Made by a program: the position numbers and the translations under genes | DNA from: Streptomyces sp. Ru72 | GTDB lineage: Bacteria > Actinomycetota > Actinomycetes > Streptomycetales > Streptomycetaceae | NCBI RefSeq assembly: GCF_002920635.1 | Contig: NZ_PQSR01000015.1 | Span: forward strand, 1-64,000 | Direction: 5' to 3' | Length of the DNA: 64,000 nucleotides | The notes under the pieces: generated by a model | What the model saw: only the letters and a program-made list of their open reading frames with translations | What the model was told of the DNA's origin: nothing | Database searches by the model: none | Shown here: one piece after another, positions 35,531 to 44,917 of the stretch | How positions within the stretch are numbered: position 1 is the first letter of the stretch | How the letters are laid out: the number at the start of each line of letters is the position of its first letter

Positions 35531-35836
35531 TCAGTCCGGGTCCGGAGGCACGCTGACGCGGGCCGCGCGGCGCTCGCCGTCGAGGACGCGGAGGGCTCGG
35601 GCGAGGGTGGGCCCGTGCAACTCGTTCTCCCCCCGCTGGTGCATCAGCGTCAGCGCCTCGCGCAGCGCCGTCGCCTTGGCCACCAGGGCCTGGGCGGCGC
35701 GCAGACCGCGGTAGGTGTCCCCGGAGTGCGACGGGTTGATACGGCCGAGCAGGTCCACCACGTCGAGGTAACGGTCGATCAACTCCGCCTCGGCCCGGGT
35801 CAGCGCGGGCAGCGGGGGCAGCTCCGGTGGCAGCAT
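35531..35836 (-). CDS. Small helical hypothetical protein downstream of clpP
   Basis: A 101-residue soluble protein, mostly helical, with LTRAEAELIDRYLDVVDLLG, TYRGLRAAQALVAKATALRE and LHGPTLARALRVLDGERRAA. I do not recognise the family. It starts seven bases after the clpP stop, in the same strand, so it is probably co-transcribed and might be a ClpP-associated factor; that is inference. Confidence 0.65.
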   Translation of the reverse strand: MLPPELPPLPALTRAEAELIDRYLDVVDLLGRINPSHSGDTYRGLRAAQALVAKATALREALTLMHQRGENELHGPTLARALRVLDGERRAARVSVPPDPD

Positions 35837-35843
35837 CCGCGGA

Positions 35844-36479
35844 TCACCTCGCGCCGGGTGCGGTGTGCGAGGCCCTGCGGCTCGGGATGACGCGGTCGAT
35901 CAGGCCGTACTCCACCGCCGCCGGCGCGTCGAAGATCGTGTCGCGTTCGATGTCGGCGGCGATCCGCTCCGGGCTCTGCCCGGTGTGCCGGACGAGCATC
36001 TCCTCCAGGCGGCCGCGGATCCGCATCAGCTCCTCGGCCTGGATGGACAGGTCGCTCGCCTGCCCCTGAAGGGGCTCCGGCAGGGACGGCTGGTGGATGA
36101 CCACACGGGCGCCGGGCAGTGCGAACCGCTTGCCGGGTGTGCCCCCGGCGAGCAGGACGGCCGCGGCGGACGCCGCCTGTCCGAGGCAGATCGTCTCCAC
36201 GTCGCAGCCCACGTACTGCATCGTGTCGTAGATGGCGGCCATCGCGCTGAAGGAGCCGCCGGGGGAGTTGATGTACAGGGAGATGTCCCGGTCCGGATCC
36301 AGGTACTCCAGATGCATGAACTGCGCCATCACGTCGTTGGCCGACGTGTCGTCGACCGGCGTTCCGAGGAAGACGATCCGCTCCTCGAGAAGCTTCGCGT
36401 ACGGATCGAGGGTCCGGTGCCCGTAGCCGGTGCGTTCGGTGAACTCGGGCAGGACATGGCGGGCGGACGGTCGGTTCAT
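35844..36479 (-). CDS. clpP: ClpP-type ATP-dependent protease subunit (paralogue)
   Basis: The 211-residue product is a ClpP peptidase: [40 protein letters not shown], then [20 protein letters not shown] with the catalytic Ser and [11 protein letters not shown] with the His; the Asp is in [20 protein letters not shown]. The triad appears complete. Streptomyces have several ClpP copies, usually in adjacent pairs; this one stands alone. ATG 36479 follows GAGGAGG. Confidence 0.9.
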   Translation of the reverse strand: MNRPSARHVLPEFTERTGYGHRTLDPYAKLLEERIVFLGTPVDDTSANDVMAQFMHLEYLDPDRDISLYINSPGGSFSAMAAIYDTMQYVGCDVETICLGQAASAAAVLLAGGTPGKRFALPGARVVIHQPSLPEPLQGQASDLSIQAEELMRIRGRLEEMLVRHTGQSPERIAADIERDTIFDAPAAVEYGLIDRVIPSRRASHTAPGAR

Positions 36480-36645
36480 GACATGCGCCTCCTCGGGCTG
36501 GCTCTGTAAAAAATGTACAGGACGTACGTTGCCCTGGGTGGGAAGCATGCTGTCAGCGAAAACGGCTGCGCGTCGGAACGGCACCGCTCACGGGCCCGCT
36601 TCCATCCCAGGAGGACGGTGGAGGCCTCGGTCTAAGCTGGACGTC

Positions 36646-36921
36646 ATGGCCTACGAGATTCCGGTGACGCAAGCCAGGGCTGAGCTCGCCGATCTGATCA
36701 ACCGCGTGGTGTACGGCGGCGAGCGCGTCGTCGTGACGCGGCACGGAAAGCCTCTCGTCGCCCTGGTCTCCGCCGCCGACCTCGAGCGGCTCGCCGCTCT
36801 GGACGCGGCGGAGGAACAGGTGATCAGCTCGGTCTCCAGTGTCCGCGAGGCCGGCTCCGCCCCCCGCGAACGCCACCGCTTCGGCATCGCTGCCGAACAC
36901 CGGCGACCGGACGCCTCCTGA
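36646..36921 (+). CDS. Phd/YefM-type antitoxin
   Basis: A 91-residue prevent-host-death protein: YEIPVTQARAELADLINRVV then YGGERVVVTRHGKPLVALVS, the classic Phd/YefM DNA-binding fold, with a disordered tail. No RelE, Doc or PIN toxin gene follows; the next gene is ureA after about 300 bases in which I see none. The last 17 bases (ACCGGACGCCTCCTGAC) are repeated 32 bp downstream, hinting at a small duplication after the stop. Confidence 0.88.
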   Translation: MAYEIPVTQARAELADLINRVVYGGERVVVTRHGKPLVALVSAADLERLAALDAAEEQVISSVSSVREAGSAPRERHRFGIAAEHRRPDAS

Positions 36922-37218
36922 CGGGCGGCCGACGGACCGGACGCCTCCTGACAGCGGACGAAGGCCCCGCAGCGCGGTCCAGGGGCGATGGACGGCGCGC
37001 CACCGGACCCCGGCTCGCGTTCGGCGAGCGGCGTCGCCGGGTCCGCCCTCGGTGAGCGACCCGCCGGACTCGCACCCGGCGCAGTGGTCGCAGATCCCCG
37101 GTTAACGTGCTCGAAACCCGGTGCAATTAGCCTGCCCCTCCACGCCACCAGGGACTTTGCCCCGTGGCTGCGGAAACCGGGCCCCGCACGGTCCGGAGCG
37201 AGGACTGTGAGGTGGGAC

Positions 37219-37521
37219 GTGCAACTGACCCCGCACGAGCAAGAGAGGCTGCTGATCCATGTGGCGGCCGACGTCGCCGAGAAGCGCCGGGCCCGGGGGC
37301 TGAAGCTCAACCACCCCGAAGCGGTCGCGCTCATCACGTCGCACATCCTCGAAGGCGCACGGGACGGACGTACCGTCGCCGAGCTCATGGCCTCCGGACG
37401 CAAGCTGCTCACCCGGGACGACGTCATGGAGGGCGTCCCCGAGATGATCCACGACGTCCAGGTCGAGGCGACCTTCCCGGACGGCACCAAGCTCGTCACC
37501 GTCCACGACCCGATCGTCTGA
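37219..37521 (+). CDS. ureA: Urease gamma subunit
   Basis: The 100-residue UreA reads [20 protein letters not shown] then [20 protein letters not shown] and [20 protein letters not shown]. It is the small structural subunit of the nickel enzyme that hydrolyses urea to ammonia and carbamate. GTG 37219 follows GAGGTGG. It is first in a tight ureABC-F-G-D series. Confidence 0.95.
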   Translation: MQLTPHEQERLLIHVAADVAEKRRARGLKLNHPEAVALITSHILEGARDGRTVAELMASGRKLLTRDDVMEGVPEMIHDVQVEATFPDGTKLVTVHDPIV

Positions 37522-37534
37522 CAGAGGGAGCCGC

Positions 37535-37846
37535 ATGATTCCCGGAGAGATCCTGTTCGACGACGGCCCGATCGTCTACAACGAGGGCCGCGAAGTCACC
37601 CGGCTCACCGTCCTCAACGCCGCCGACCGGCCCGTCCAGGTCGGCTCCCACTACCACTTCGCCGAGGCCAACCCCGGTCTGGACTTCGACCGGTCCGCCG
37701 CGCGCGGCAAGCGGCTGAACATCGCCGCCGGGACCGCCGTGCGCTTCGAGCCCGGCATCCCCGTGGACGTCGAACTCGTCCCGCTCGCCGGAGCCCGTGT
37801 CGTGCCCGGACTGCGCGGGGAGACCGGAGGTGCCCTCGATGCCTGA
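37535..37846 (+). CDS. ureB: Urease beta subunit
   Basis: This 103-residue protein has the UreB features [39 protein letters not shown] and [25 protein letters not shown] precedes the ATG 14 bases after ureA. Its end overlaps the ureC start by eight bases (ATGCCTGA). Confidence 0.95.
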   Translation: MIPGEILFDDGPIVYNEGREVTRLTVLNAADRPVQVGSHYHFAEANPGLDFDRSAARGKRLNIAAGTAVRFEPGIPVDVELVPLAGARVVPGLRGETGGALDA

Positions 37847-39560
37847 GATCTCGCGCGCCGCGTACGCCGACCTGTTCGGCCCGACCACCGGGGACCGTAT
37901 CCGGCTCGCCGACACCGACCTCCTGATCGAGATCGAGGAGGATCGTTCCGGCGGTCCCGGGCTCGCCGGTGACGAGGCCGTGTTCGGCGGGGGCAAGGTC
38001 ATCCGGGAATCCATGGGCCAGTCCCGCGCCACCCGCGCGGACGGCACCCCCGACACCGTCATCACCGGTGCCGTCATCATCGACCACTGGGGCATCGTCA
38101 AGGCGGACGTCGGCATCCGCGACGGCCGCATCACGGCCATCGGCAAGGCGGGCAACCCGGACACCATGGACGGGGTCCACCCGGATCTGGTGCTCGGCCC
38201 GGAGACGGAGGTCATCGCCGGCAACGGCCGCATCCTCACCGCCGGCGCCATCGACGCCCACGTCCACTTCATCTGCCCCCAGATCGCCGACGAGGCCCTC
38301 GCCGCCGGTATCACCACGCTGGTCGGCGGCGGCACGGGACCCGCGGAGGGCTCCAAGGCGACCACCGTCACGCCCGGCCCCTGGCACCTCGCCCGGATGC
38401 TGGAGGCGATGGAGGGCCATCCGCTCAACATCGGCCTGCTCGGCAAGGGCAACACCGTCTCCCACGACGCGATGCTCTCCCAGATCCGCGGCGGCGCCCT
38501 CGGCCTGAAGCTGCACGAGGACTGGGGCTCCACGCCCGCCGTCATCGACGCCGCCCTGACCGTCGCGGACCGCACCGGCATCCAGGTCGCCATCCACACG
38601 GACACCCTCAACGAGGCCGGGTTCGTCGGCGACACGCTCGCCGCGATCAACGGACGCGGCATCCACGCGTACCACACCGAGGGCGCGGGCGGCGGCCACG
38701 CGCCGGACATCATGACCGTGGTGTCCGAGCAGCACGTGCTGCCCAGCTCCACCAACCCCACCCGGCCGTTCACCGTCAACACCGCCGAGGAACACCTCGA
38801 CATGCTGATGGTCTGCCACCACCTGAACCCCGCCGTGCCGGAGGACCTGGCCTTCGCGGAGTCACGGATCCGGCCGTCCACGATCGGGGCGGAGGACATC
38901 CTCCACGACCTGGGCGCGATCTCGATCATCTCGTCCGACTCCCAGGCCATGGGACGCGTCGGGGAGGTCGTCCTGCGGACCTGGCAGACCGCCCACGTGA
39001 TGAAGCGGAGGCGGGGAGCGCTGCCGGGCGACGGCCGCGCCGACAACCACCGCGTACGTCGCTATGTCGCCAAGTACACGATCAACCCGGCCTTCGCCCA
39101 GGGCCTCGCCCGTGAGATCGGCTCCGTCGAGACCGGCAAGCTCGCCGACCTCGTGCTGTGGGAGCCCGCGTTCTTCGGCGTCAAGCCACAGCTCGTGATC
39201 AAGGGCGGGCAGATCGCGTACGCCCAGATGGGCGACGCCAACGCGTCCATCCCGACCCCGCAGCCGATCCTGCCGCGCCCGATGTACGGGGCGATCGGAC
39301 GGGCGCCCGCGTCCAACTCGTTCAACTTCGTGGCGCCGCTCGCGATCGAGGACGGACTGCCGGAGCGGCTGGCACTGGGGAAGAGGTTCGTGGCCATCGA
39401 GTCGACGCGCGGCGTCACCAAGGCGGACATGCGCGAGAACGACGCCCGGCCGCGGGTCGAGGTCGATCCGGACAGCTTCGCCGTCCACATCGACGGCGAG
39501 CTGGTCGAGGCGACACCCGCCGCCGAACTGCCCATGGCCCAGCGCTACTTCCTCTTCTGA
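37839..39560 (+). CDS. ureC: Urease alpha subunit
   Basis: The 573-residue catalytic subunit. Nickel ligands and active-site elements are in order: [21 protein letters not shown] with the carbamylated Lys, [32 protein letters not shown] (flap Cys-His) and [12 protein letters not shown]. Full length, no gaps. The start overlaps ureB and the stop shares one base with the ureF start (TGATG), so the operon is translationally coupled. Confidence 0.97.
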   Translation: MPEISRAAYADLFGPTTGDRIRLADTDLLIEIEEDRSGGPGLAGDEAVFGGGKVIRESMGQSRATRADGTPDTVITGAVIIDHWGIVKADVGIRDGRITAIGKAGNPDTMDGVHPDLVLGPETEVIAGNGRILTAGAIDAHVHFICPQIADEALAAGITTLVGGGTGPAEGSKATTVTPGPWHLARMLEAMEGHPLNIGLLGKGNTVSHDAMLSQIRGGALGLKLHEDWGSTPAVIDAALTVADRTGIQVAIHTDTLNEAGFVGDTLAAINGRGIHAYHTEGAGGGHAPDIMTVVSEQHVLPSSTNPTRPFTVNTAEEHLDMLMVCHHLNPAVPEDLAFAESRIRPSTIGAEDILHDLGAISIISSDSQAMGRVGEVVLRTWQTAHVMKRRRGALPGDGRADNHRVRRYVAKYTINPAFAQGLAREIGSVETGKLADLVLWEPAFFGVKPQLVIKGGQIAYAQMGDANASIPTPQPILPRPMYGAIGRAPASNSFNFVAPLAIEDGLPERLALGKRFVAIESTRGVTKADMRENDARPRVEVDPDSFAVHIDGELVEATPAAELPMAQRYFLF

Positions 39561-40234
39561 TGTCCCGGGCAGCGCTTCTCGTCCTGGCCGACGGCCGCTT
39601 CCCCGCCGGAGGGCACGCCCACTCCGGCGGCGCCGAGGCGGCCGTCCGCGCGGGACGGATCACCGGAGCCGCGAGCCTCGAGGACTTCTGCCGAGGGCGG
39701 CTGCACACGGCCGGGCTGGTGTCCGCCTCACTGGCCGCAGCTGCCGCCCTCGGTGTCGACCCGGCCCTGCTGGACGCCGCGGCGGACGCCCGTACGCCGT
39801 CGGCCGCGCTGCGTGTCGCCGCGCGCAGGCTGGGACGGCAGCTGATGCGGGCCGTTCGGGCCGCCTGGCCTTCCGGGGAACTGGACGCGGTGGCACGGGA
39901 GTTCCCCAAGGGGGCCCATCAGCCGGTCGTGCTGGGCGTCGCGGCTCGGGCGGCGGGGCTGGGAGCCGAGGACGCCGCGTACTGCTCCGCGTACGAGAGT
40001 GTGAGCGGGCCGGCCACCGCTGTGGTGCGGTTGCTCGGTCTTGACCCCTTCGATGCCACCGCGGTGCTCGCCCGGTTGGCCCCGGAGCTGGATCTGGTGG
40101 TGGACCGGGCGAGCGAGGCGGCGCGGCGTGTGCTCGACGACGGGGTCGACGCGTTGCCTGCGGCGTCCGCTCCGCTGCTGGAGGTCGGGGCGGAGGCGCA
40201 TGCCGCCTGGCCTGTACGTCTGTTCGCGTCGTAG
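39560..40234 (+). CDS. ureF: Urease accessory protein UreF
   Basis: UreF (224 residues) acts with UreD and UreG in loading nickel into apo-urease. ALLVLADGRFPAGGHAHSGG is the conserved start (usually LQLxDSxFPxGxFxHSxG, here adapted as in actinomycetes), and AYCSAYESVSGPATAVVRLL the later conserved helix pair. It is followed by a 190-bp gap before ureG, the only long gap in the operon. Confidence 0.92.
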   Translation: MSRAALLVLADGRFPAGGHAHSGGAEAAVRAGRITGAASLEDFCRGRLHTAGLVSASLAAAAALGVDPALLDAAADARTPSAALRVAARRLGRQLMRAVRAAWPSGELDAVAREFPKGAHQPVVLGVAARAAGLGAEDAAYCSAYESVSGPATAVVRLLGLDPFDATAVLARLAPELDLVVDRASEAARRVLDDGVDALPAASAPLLEVGAEAHAAWPVRLFAS

Positions 40235-40273
40235 GAGGTTCGCCCTCGCCCGCCCCCACCCTCCCCGTCCCTC

Positions 40274-40319
40274 AGGGGCTCCGCCCCTTTCGACCCCGCC
40301 AGGGGCTTCACCCCCTGGC
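40274..40319. repeat. Two GC-rich hairpins between ureF and ureG
   Basis: AGGGGCTCCGCCCCT (40274-40288) and GCCAGGGGCTTCACCCCCTG (40298-40317, stem completed by GC) form consecutive stems. The AGGGGCTCCGCCCC form is a common dispersed intergenic element of Streptomyces. They could attenuate or stabilise the ure mRNA. Confidence 0.6.
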
Positions 40320-40424
40320 CCCCATCGGCCTGAACGGCCTCGTCCCCAATCCCCCGAGCTCTTCGAGCAGGGGCCCCCAGACGGGCTGGTGATCACCAGC
40401 CACGGCTGAACTGGAGCCGCAGTC

Positions 40425-41102
40425 ATGCATCTCGACCACACCCACCCCGGCCCCTCCGCCCTCAGCGCCGACGCCCACCGTCCCGACGGATCCCGCCGAG
40501 CCCTGCGTATCGGGCTCGGCGGGCCCGTCGGGTCAGGGAAGACCGCCACCGTCGCCGCGCTCTGCCGGGCACTGCGGGACGAGTTGTCACTCGCTGTCGT
40601 GACGAACGACATCTACACCCGGGAGGACGCCGAGTTCCTTTTGCGGGAGGCCGTGCTGCCGCCCGAGCGGATCACCGCAGTCGAGACCGGTGCCTGTCCG
40701 CACACCGCCATCCGGGACGACATCTCCGCCAACCTCGAAGCCGTCGAGGACCTGGAGGACGCCGTCGGGCCGCTCGACCTCATCCTCGTCGAGTCCGGCG
40801 GAGACAACCTCACCGCCACCTTCTCCAAGGGACTCGTCGACGCGCAGATCTTCGTCATCGACGTCGCGGGCGGGGACGACATCCCGCGCAAGGGCGGCCC
40901 CGGTGTCACCACCGCCGATCTGCTCGTCGTCAACAAGACCGACCTGGCACCGTACGTCGGCTCCGACCTCGCCCGGATGGCCGCCGACGCCAAGGCGCAG
41001 CGGGGCGAGCTGCCCGTGGTCCTCCAGTCGTTGCGCAGCGAGGCCGGTGTCGGTGCGGTCGCCGACTGGGTGCGGCAGAGGCTCGCCGCATGGGCGGCGT
41101 GA
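40425..41102 (+). CDS. ureG: Urease accessory GTPase UreG
   Basis: The 225-residue GTPase has P-loop [29 protein letters not shown], the metal-binding CPH in [28 protein letters not shown] and the NKTD specificity motif [12 protein letters not shown]. It delivers nickel. The N-terminal HLDHTHPG stretch has three His in nine residues, a short possible metal-binding tail, relevant because ureE is absent here. Confidence 0.96.
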   Translation: MHLDHTHPGPSALSADAHRPDGSRRALRIGLGGPVGSGKTATVAALCRALRDELSLAVVTNDIYTREDAEFLLREAVLPPERITAVETGACPHTAIRDDISANLEAVEDLEDAVGPLDLILVESGGDNLTATFSKGLVDAQIFVIDVAGGDDIPRKGGPGVTTADLLVVNKTDLAPYVGSDLARMAADAKAQRGELPVVLQSLRSEAGVGAVADWVRQRLAAWAA

Positions 41103-41854
41103 CCACGGGGGTACGGGCCACCGCGCGGATCGTGGCCCGGGACGACGGCCGGGGCGGTACGGCCCTGCCGGTGCTGGCCGGCGAGGGGCCGCTCGCGCTG
41201 CGCCGGACGCGGGCGCGGGGCGACGAGGCGCGCGTGATGCTCGTCGGCGCGATGAGCGGGCCGCTCGGCGGGGACCACCTCACCGTCGAGGCCGAGGTGG
41301 GAAGCGGCGCCCTGCTGCACGTCGGATCGGCCGCCGCGACCATCGCGCTGCCCGGTCAGGCGAAGGGCGAGGCACGCTACGACGTCCGGCTCGACGTGGC
41401 GGAAGGCGGTGAACTGCACTGGCTGCCCGAGCAGTTGATTTCGGCCAACGGAAGCGAGCTGTACGTCACCTCGCGGATCGACCTCGCGCCGGGCGCCCGT
41501 CTCCTCTTCCGGGAGGAGCAGGTCCTCGGGCGTGCCGGTGAGGAGCCCGGGCGGCTCACCAGCCGTCTCACCGTGCGGTTCGGCGGACGGCCGCTGCTCG
41601 ACCAGGAGGTGGCCTGCGGACCGGGCGCCCCCGGCGGCTGGGACGGGCCCGCCGTGCTGGGGGGACATCGGGCGCTCGGGCAACTGGTCGTCGTACGGCC
41701 GGAGTTCGAGCGAGCACCCGCGGCGGCACGGCCGCTCGGGGAGTGTGCCGCGCTCACCCCGCTGGCCGGGCCGGGCGTACTCGTCACCGCGGTGGCGCCC
41801 GACGCCCTGCGGCTGCGGCGGACGCTGGACGAAGCGTTGGATGCACTTGGCTGA
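41090..41854 (+). CDS. ureD: Urease accessory protein UreD
   Basis: UreD (254 residues), the scaffold that first binds apo-urease. [20 protein letters not shown] and [35 protein letters not shown] and [20 protein letters not shown] are family blocks. Its ATG lies inside the end of ureG, a 13-base overlap, so both are coupled. No ureE or nickel transporter follows. Confidence 0.93.
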   Translation: MGGVTTGVRATARIVARDDGRGGTALPVLAGEGPLALRRTRARGDEARVMLVGAMSGPLGGDHLTVEAEVGSGALLHVGSAAATIALPGQAKGEARYDVRLDVAEGGELHWLPEQLISANGSELYVTSRIDLAPGARLLFREEQVLGRAGEEPGRLTSRLTVRFGGRPLLDQEVACGPGAPGGWDGPAVLGGHRALGQLVVVRPEFERAPAAARPLGECAALTPLAGPGVLVTAVAPDALRLRRTLDEALDALG

Positions 41855-41993
41855 AACCCGACTCTCCGCTCAACGGACAGTGCTGTACCGGTTATCGGAT
41901 TGGTAAAGAAAGTCAAATACCCCCTGTTCTCAGGGAGCTCACAGCCGAAAGGATCCCCCGTACCCATCGCAACGATGTACGGGGAGGTCCCAC

Positions 41994-43592
41994 TTGAGGG
42001 GAATCAGACCGACGAGGCGAGCGTCCGCGCTCGGCTCAGCGGGGGCGCTCGTCACGGCGACGCTGATAGCCGGCGCCGTCGCGGCACCGTCGGCCACCGC
42101 CGACTCGCGCCACGGCCAGGACCGGGAGGCCCGCGGCGCGGCGATCGCCGCCGCACGGGCCGCCAAGGAAGGCATCGACTGGCAGGACTGCCCGGCCGAC
42201 TGGGGGCTGGAGAAGCCGATCCAGTGCGGCTGGGTGACCGTCCCGCTCGACTACGCCCACCCGAACGGCAAGCAGATCAGGCTCGCCGTCGACCGCATCG
42301 GGAACACGGGCACCAAGCAGGAGCGCCAGGGCGCCCTCGTCTACAACCCGGGCGGTCCCGGCGGTTCCGGGCTGCGCTTCCCGCGCCGGGTCACCACCAA
42401 GAACCCCGTCTGGGCCAACGTGGCGAAGGCGTACGACTTCGTCGGCTTCGACCCGCGCGGCGTCGGCCACTCCGCGCCCATCTCCTGCGAGGACCCGCAG
42501 GAGTTCGTGAAGGCGCCCAAGGCGGACCCGGTCCCCGACTCCGAGGCGGACAAGCTCGCCCAGCGCAAGCTGGCGCGGGAGTACGCGGAGGGCTGCCTGG
42601 AGCGCACCGGCCGCGCGATGCTCCAGCAGATGACCACGCCCAACACCGCGCGCGACCTGGACGTCATCCGTGCCGCGCTGGGCGAGAAGAAGATCAACTA
42701 CCTGGGCGTGTCGTACGGCACCTACCTGGGCGCCGTCTATGGCACGCTGTTCCCGGGCCACATCCGCCGCATGATCGTCGACAGCGTGGTCAACCCGTCG
42801 CGCGAGAAGATCTGGTACCAGGCCAACCTCGACCAGGACGTCGCCTTCGAGGGCCGCTGGAAGGACTGGGAGGACTGGGTCGCCGCGAACGACGCCTCCT
42901 TCCACCTGGGCACGACCCGCGCGGCGGTGCAGGAGAAGTGGCTGAAGCTGCGCGCCACGGCGAAGAAGAGCCCGATCGGCGGCGTCGTGGGCCCGGCCGA
43001 GCTGATCTCCTTCTTCCAGAGCGCCCCGTACTACGACTCCTCGTGGGTGCCGGTCGCCACCGTCTTCAGCAAGTACGTCGCCGGAGACACCAAGGCGCTC
43101 GTCGACGCGGCGGCGCCGGACCTTTCGGACACGGCCGGCAACATCGCCTCCGAGAACGGCAACGCCGTCTACACGGCCGTCGAGTGCACCGACGCCAAGT
43201 GGCCGAAGAGCTGGCGGAAGTGGGACCGGGACAACACCCGGCTCAACAAGGACTACCCGTTCATGACCTGGGCCAACGCATGGATGAACCTGCCGTGCGC
43301 CACCTGGCCCGTCAAGCAGCAGAACCCGGTCGACGTGGGGACCGGCAAGGGCCTGCCGACCGTCCTGATCGTGCAGTCCACCCGTGACGCCGCGACGCCC
43401 TTCGAGGGCGCGGTCGAGCTGCACAAGCGCTTCAAGGGCTCCCGCCTGATCATCGAGAAGGACGCGGGCTCCCACGGCGTGACCGGTCTGGTCAACCCGT
43501 GCATCAACAGCCGGGTCGACACCTACCTGCTCACCGGCAGGACGGACGGCGCCGACGTGACGTGCGCGCCGCACGCCACGCCGAAGCCGTAG
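41994..43592 (+). CDS. Secreted alpha/beta-hydrolase, tripeptidyl-aminopeptidase (Tap/Slp) type
   Basis: The 532-residue product has a signal peptide (RGIRPTRRASALGSAGALVT to APSATA) and an alpha/beta-hydrolase domain: LVYNPGGPGGSG (oxyanion loop), DFVGFDPRGVGHS, the nucleophile elbow LGVSYGTYLGAVYG, and a C-terminal Tap-like segment with VLIVQSTRDAATPFEGAVEL and AGSHGV supplying Asp and His. It should release N-terminal peptides outside the cell. TTG 41994 is chosen because GGGGAGG lies seven bases before it and no better start keeps the signal peptide. Confidence 0.9.
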   Translation: MRGIRPTRRASALGSAGALVTATLIAGAVAAPSATADSRHGQDREARGAAIAAARAAKEGIDWQDCPADWGLEKPIQCGWVTVPLDYAHPNGKQIRLAVDRIGNTGTKQERQGALVYNPGGPGGSGLRFPRRVTTKNPVWANVAKAYDFVGFDPRGVGHSAPISCEDPQEFVKAPKADPVPDSEADKLAQRKLAREYAEGCLERTGRAMLQQMTTPNTARDLDVIRAALGEKKINYLGVSYGTYLGAVYGTLFPGHIRRMIVDSVVNPSREKIWYQANLDQDVAFEGRWKDWEDWVAANDASFHLGTTRAAVQEKWLKLRATAKKSPIGGVVGPAELISFFQSAPYYDSSWVPVATVFSKYVAGDTKALVDAAAPDLSDTAGNIASENGNAVYTAVECTDAKWPKSWRKWDRDNTRLNKDYPFMTWANAWMNLPCATWPVKQQNPVDVGTGKGLPTVLIVQSTRDAATPFEGAVELHKRFKGSRLIIEKDAGSHGVTGLVNPCINSRVDTYLLTGRTDGADVTCAPHATPKP

Positions 43593-43619
43593 TACGCGGT
43601 CTTCGTCACCCGCACGCGC

Positions 43620-43649
43620 GAAGGGGCGGCCGATCCCGGCCGCCCCTTC
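43620..43649. terminator. Bidirectional hairpin terminator
   Basis: GAAGGGGCGGCCG and its exact complement CGGCCGCCCCTTC are separated by ATCC: a perfect 13-bp stem between the convergent peptidase and PlsC genes. Confidence 0.8.
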
Positions 43650-43667
43650 GTCGTCCGCCGACGCGCC

Positions 43668-44393
43668 TCAACTCAGCGGCAGCCGCGGTAGCTTGCGAGC
43701 CCGTTCCACGTTCTTCGCCGCCTCCTCCGCCTTGACGACCGCCGCGTACTGGTCGACGTACTCCTGCTCGGACAGGGAGAGGATGGCGTACATGATCTCG
43801 TCCGTGATCGCGCGCAGGACGGCCTTCTCGTTCTCCATGCCGGCGTAGCGGGAGAAGTCCAGTGGCTTGCCGAAGCGGATCACCACGGGGTGGATGCTCG
43901 GGATGACCTGGCCCGGCGGCTGTGCCTCGAAGGTGCCGATCATCGCGCAGGGGATCACCGGCACCTTCGCCTTGAGGGCCATCACCGCGACGCCCACCTT
44001 GCCCTTGTAGAGGCGGCCGTCGTGGGAGCGGGTGCCCTCCGGGTAGATGCCCAGCAGCTCACCCTTGCCGAGGACGCCGAGGCCCTCGCGGATCGCGGCC
44101 TGTCCGGCCTCCTTGCCGGAGCGGTCCACCGGGATCTGGCCGGCGCTGCGGAAGAACGCGGCGGTGAGCCGGCCCTTGATACCGGGGCCGGTGAAGTACT
44201 CGGCCTTGGCGAGGAAGGTGATGCGCCGTTTGAGGATCGCGGGCATAAGGAAGTGGTCGGAGAAGGAGAGGTGGTTGCCGGCGATGATGGCCGGCCCCTG
44301 AGCCGGGACGTGTTCGAGCCCCTCGATGCGCGGGCGGAAGACCAGTCTCAGCAGTGGTCCGAGAAAGACGTATTTGAGCAGGTAATAGAACAC
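43668..44393 (-). CDS. PlsC-type lysophospholipid acyltransferase
   Basis: A 241-residue membrane-associated acyltransferase. NHLSFSDHF is the catalytic HX4D motif, GQIPVDRSG the second motif, YPEGTRSHDG the third and VIPCAMIGTF the fourth. It likely makes phosphatidic acid from 1-acyl-glycerol-3-phosphate. The start is GTG 44393 with GAGGGG upstream. A hydrophobic N-terminal segment anchors it. Confidence 0.92.
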   Translation of the reverse strand: MFYYLLKYVFLGPLLRLVFRPRIEGLEHVPAQGPAIIAGNHLSFSDHFLMPAILKRRITFLAKAEYFTGPGIKGRLTAAFFRSAGQIPVDRSGKEAGQAAIREGLGVLGKGELLGIYPEGTRSHDGRLYKGKVGVAVMALKAKVPVIPCAMIGTFEAQPPGQVIPSIHPVVIRFGKPLDFSRYAGMENEKAVLRAITDEIMYAILSLSEQEYVDQYAAVVKAEEAAKNVERARKLPRLPLS

Positions 44394-44403
44394 AGTGGGC
44401 CCC

Positions 44404-44490
44404 TCACTCTGCCAGGTCGGCTTCGAGCCGGCGCTTCTCCCAGGTCAAGGCCAGATTTCCGAGGGTTGGCCCAGGTGCGACTGTAGTCAT
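44404..44490 (-). CDS. Possible 28-residue small ORF upstream of plsC
   Basis: ATG 44490 with AAAGGCGG nearby opens TTVAPGPTLGNLALTWEKRR then LEADLAE before a stop ten bases ahead of the acyltransferase GTG. The size, position and ribosome site suggest a leader peptide or a translational coupler, but I know of no family and it may be chance. Confidence 0.3.
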   Translation of the reverse strand: MTTVAPGPTLGNLALTWEKRRLEADLAE

Positions 44491-44819
44491 CTGTAACCGC
44501 CTTTGGTCGGGCTCATGCTGCTTCAGCGCTTCTTTCGGAAGCCGGCCGCACTGCCCGCTTCGAAGTGACGTCAGGGCGATGATGCCCCGTACAGGTCTGT
44601 GTTTCCCCGGCTTCACCGGGGAGCGCGGCTGCGCACGGTGCGCGGTCGAGCAGAGGCGGCCGAGCGGACTCAAGGTCCCGGTCGCGGTCGGGAGCCGATC
44701 GGCGGACAGCGGCATGCCCGCCGCTCCCCGCTGCGAGGCGCCGGCCCCTGGCGGCGCGATGTGGTCCGCCTGTGCCCGGACCAACGCTGACCGCCTCCGC
44801 CGGGTTGCACGACGGCTCC
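44491..44819. other. Intergenic region between plsC and the choline regulon
   Basis: No gene is supported. Open frames run through it on both strands without coding-like codon bias or ribosome sites. It should contain the plsC promoter. Confidence 0.4.
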
Positions 44820-44886
44820 TTGACCGCTGCTTCGCTCTCCACGATGCTGTGTTGCGAAATACGAGATGAGTGTCGTAATAGGCAAC
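44820..44886 (+). promoter_or_regulatory. Promoter with paired IclR-type operators (P1, mscR-like gene)
   Basis: TTGACC (44820-44825) and GATGCT (44843-44848) are 17 bases apart. Two 17-bp sites follow: GTTGCGAAATACGAGAT (44851-44867) and GTGTCGTAATAGGCAAC (44870-44886), 19 bp start to start. The same layout recurs at the other promoters of this cluster. Confidence 0.7.
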
Positions 44887-44917
44887 GTCTCGACCTTCTG
44901 TCAGCCGAGGAGTGGCC

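Noticed and set aside
44579..44869. Plus-strand frame of 96 codons before the mycothiol dehydrogenase gene
   Set aside because: Codon bias is poor, there is no ribosome site, and it runs over the promoter and operator P1.
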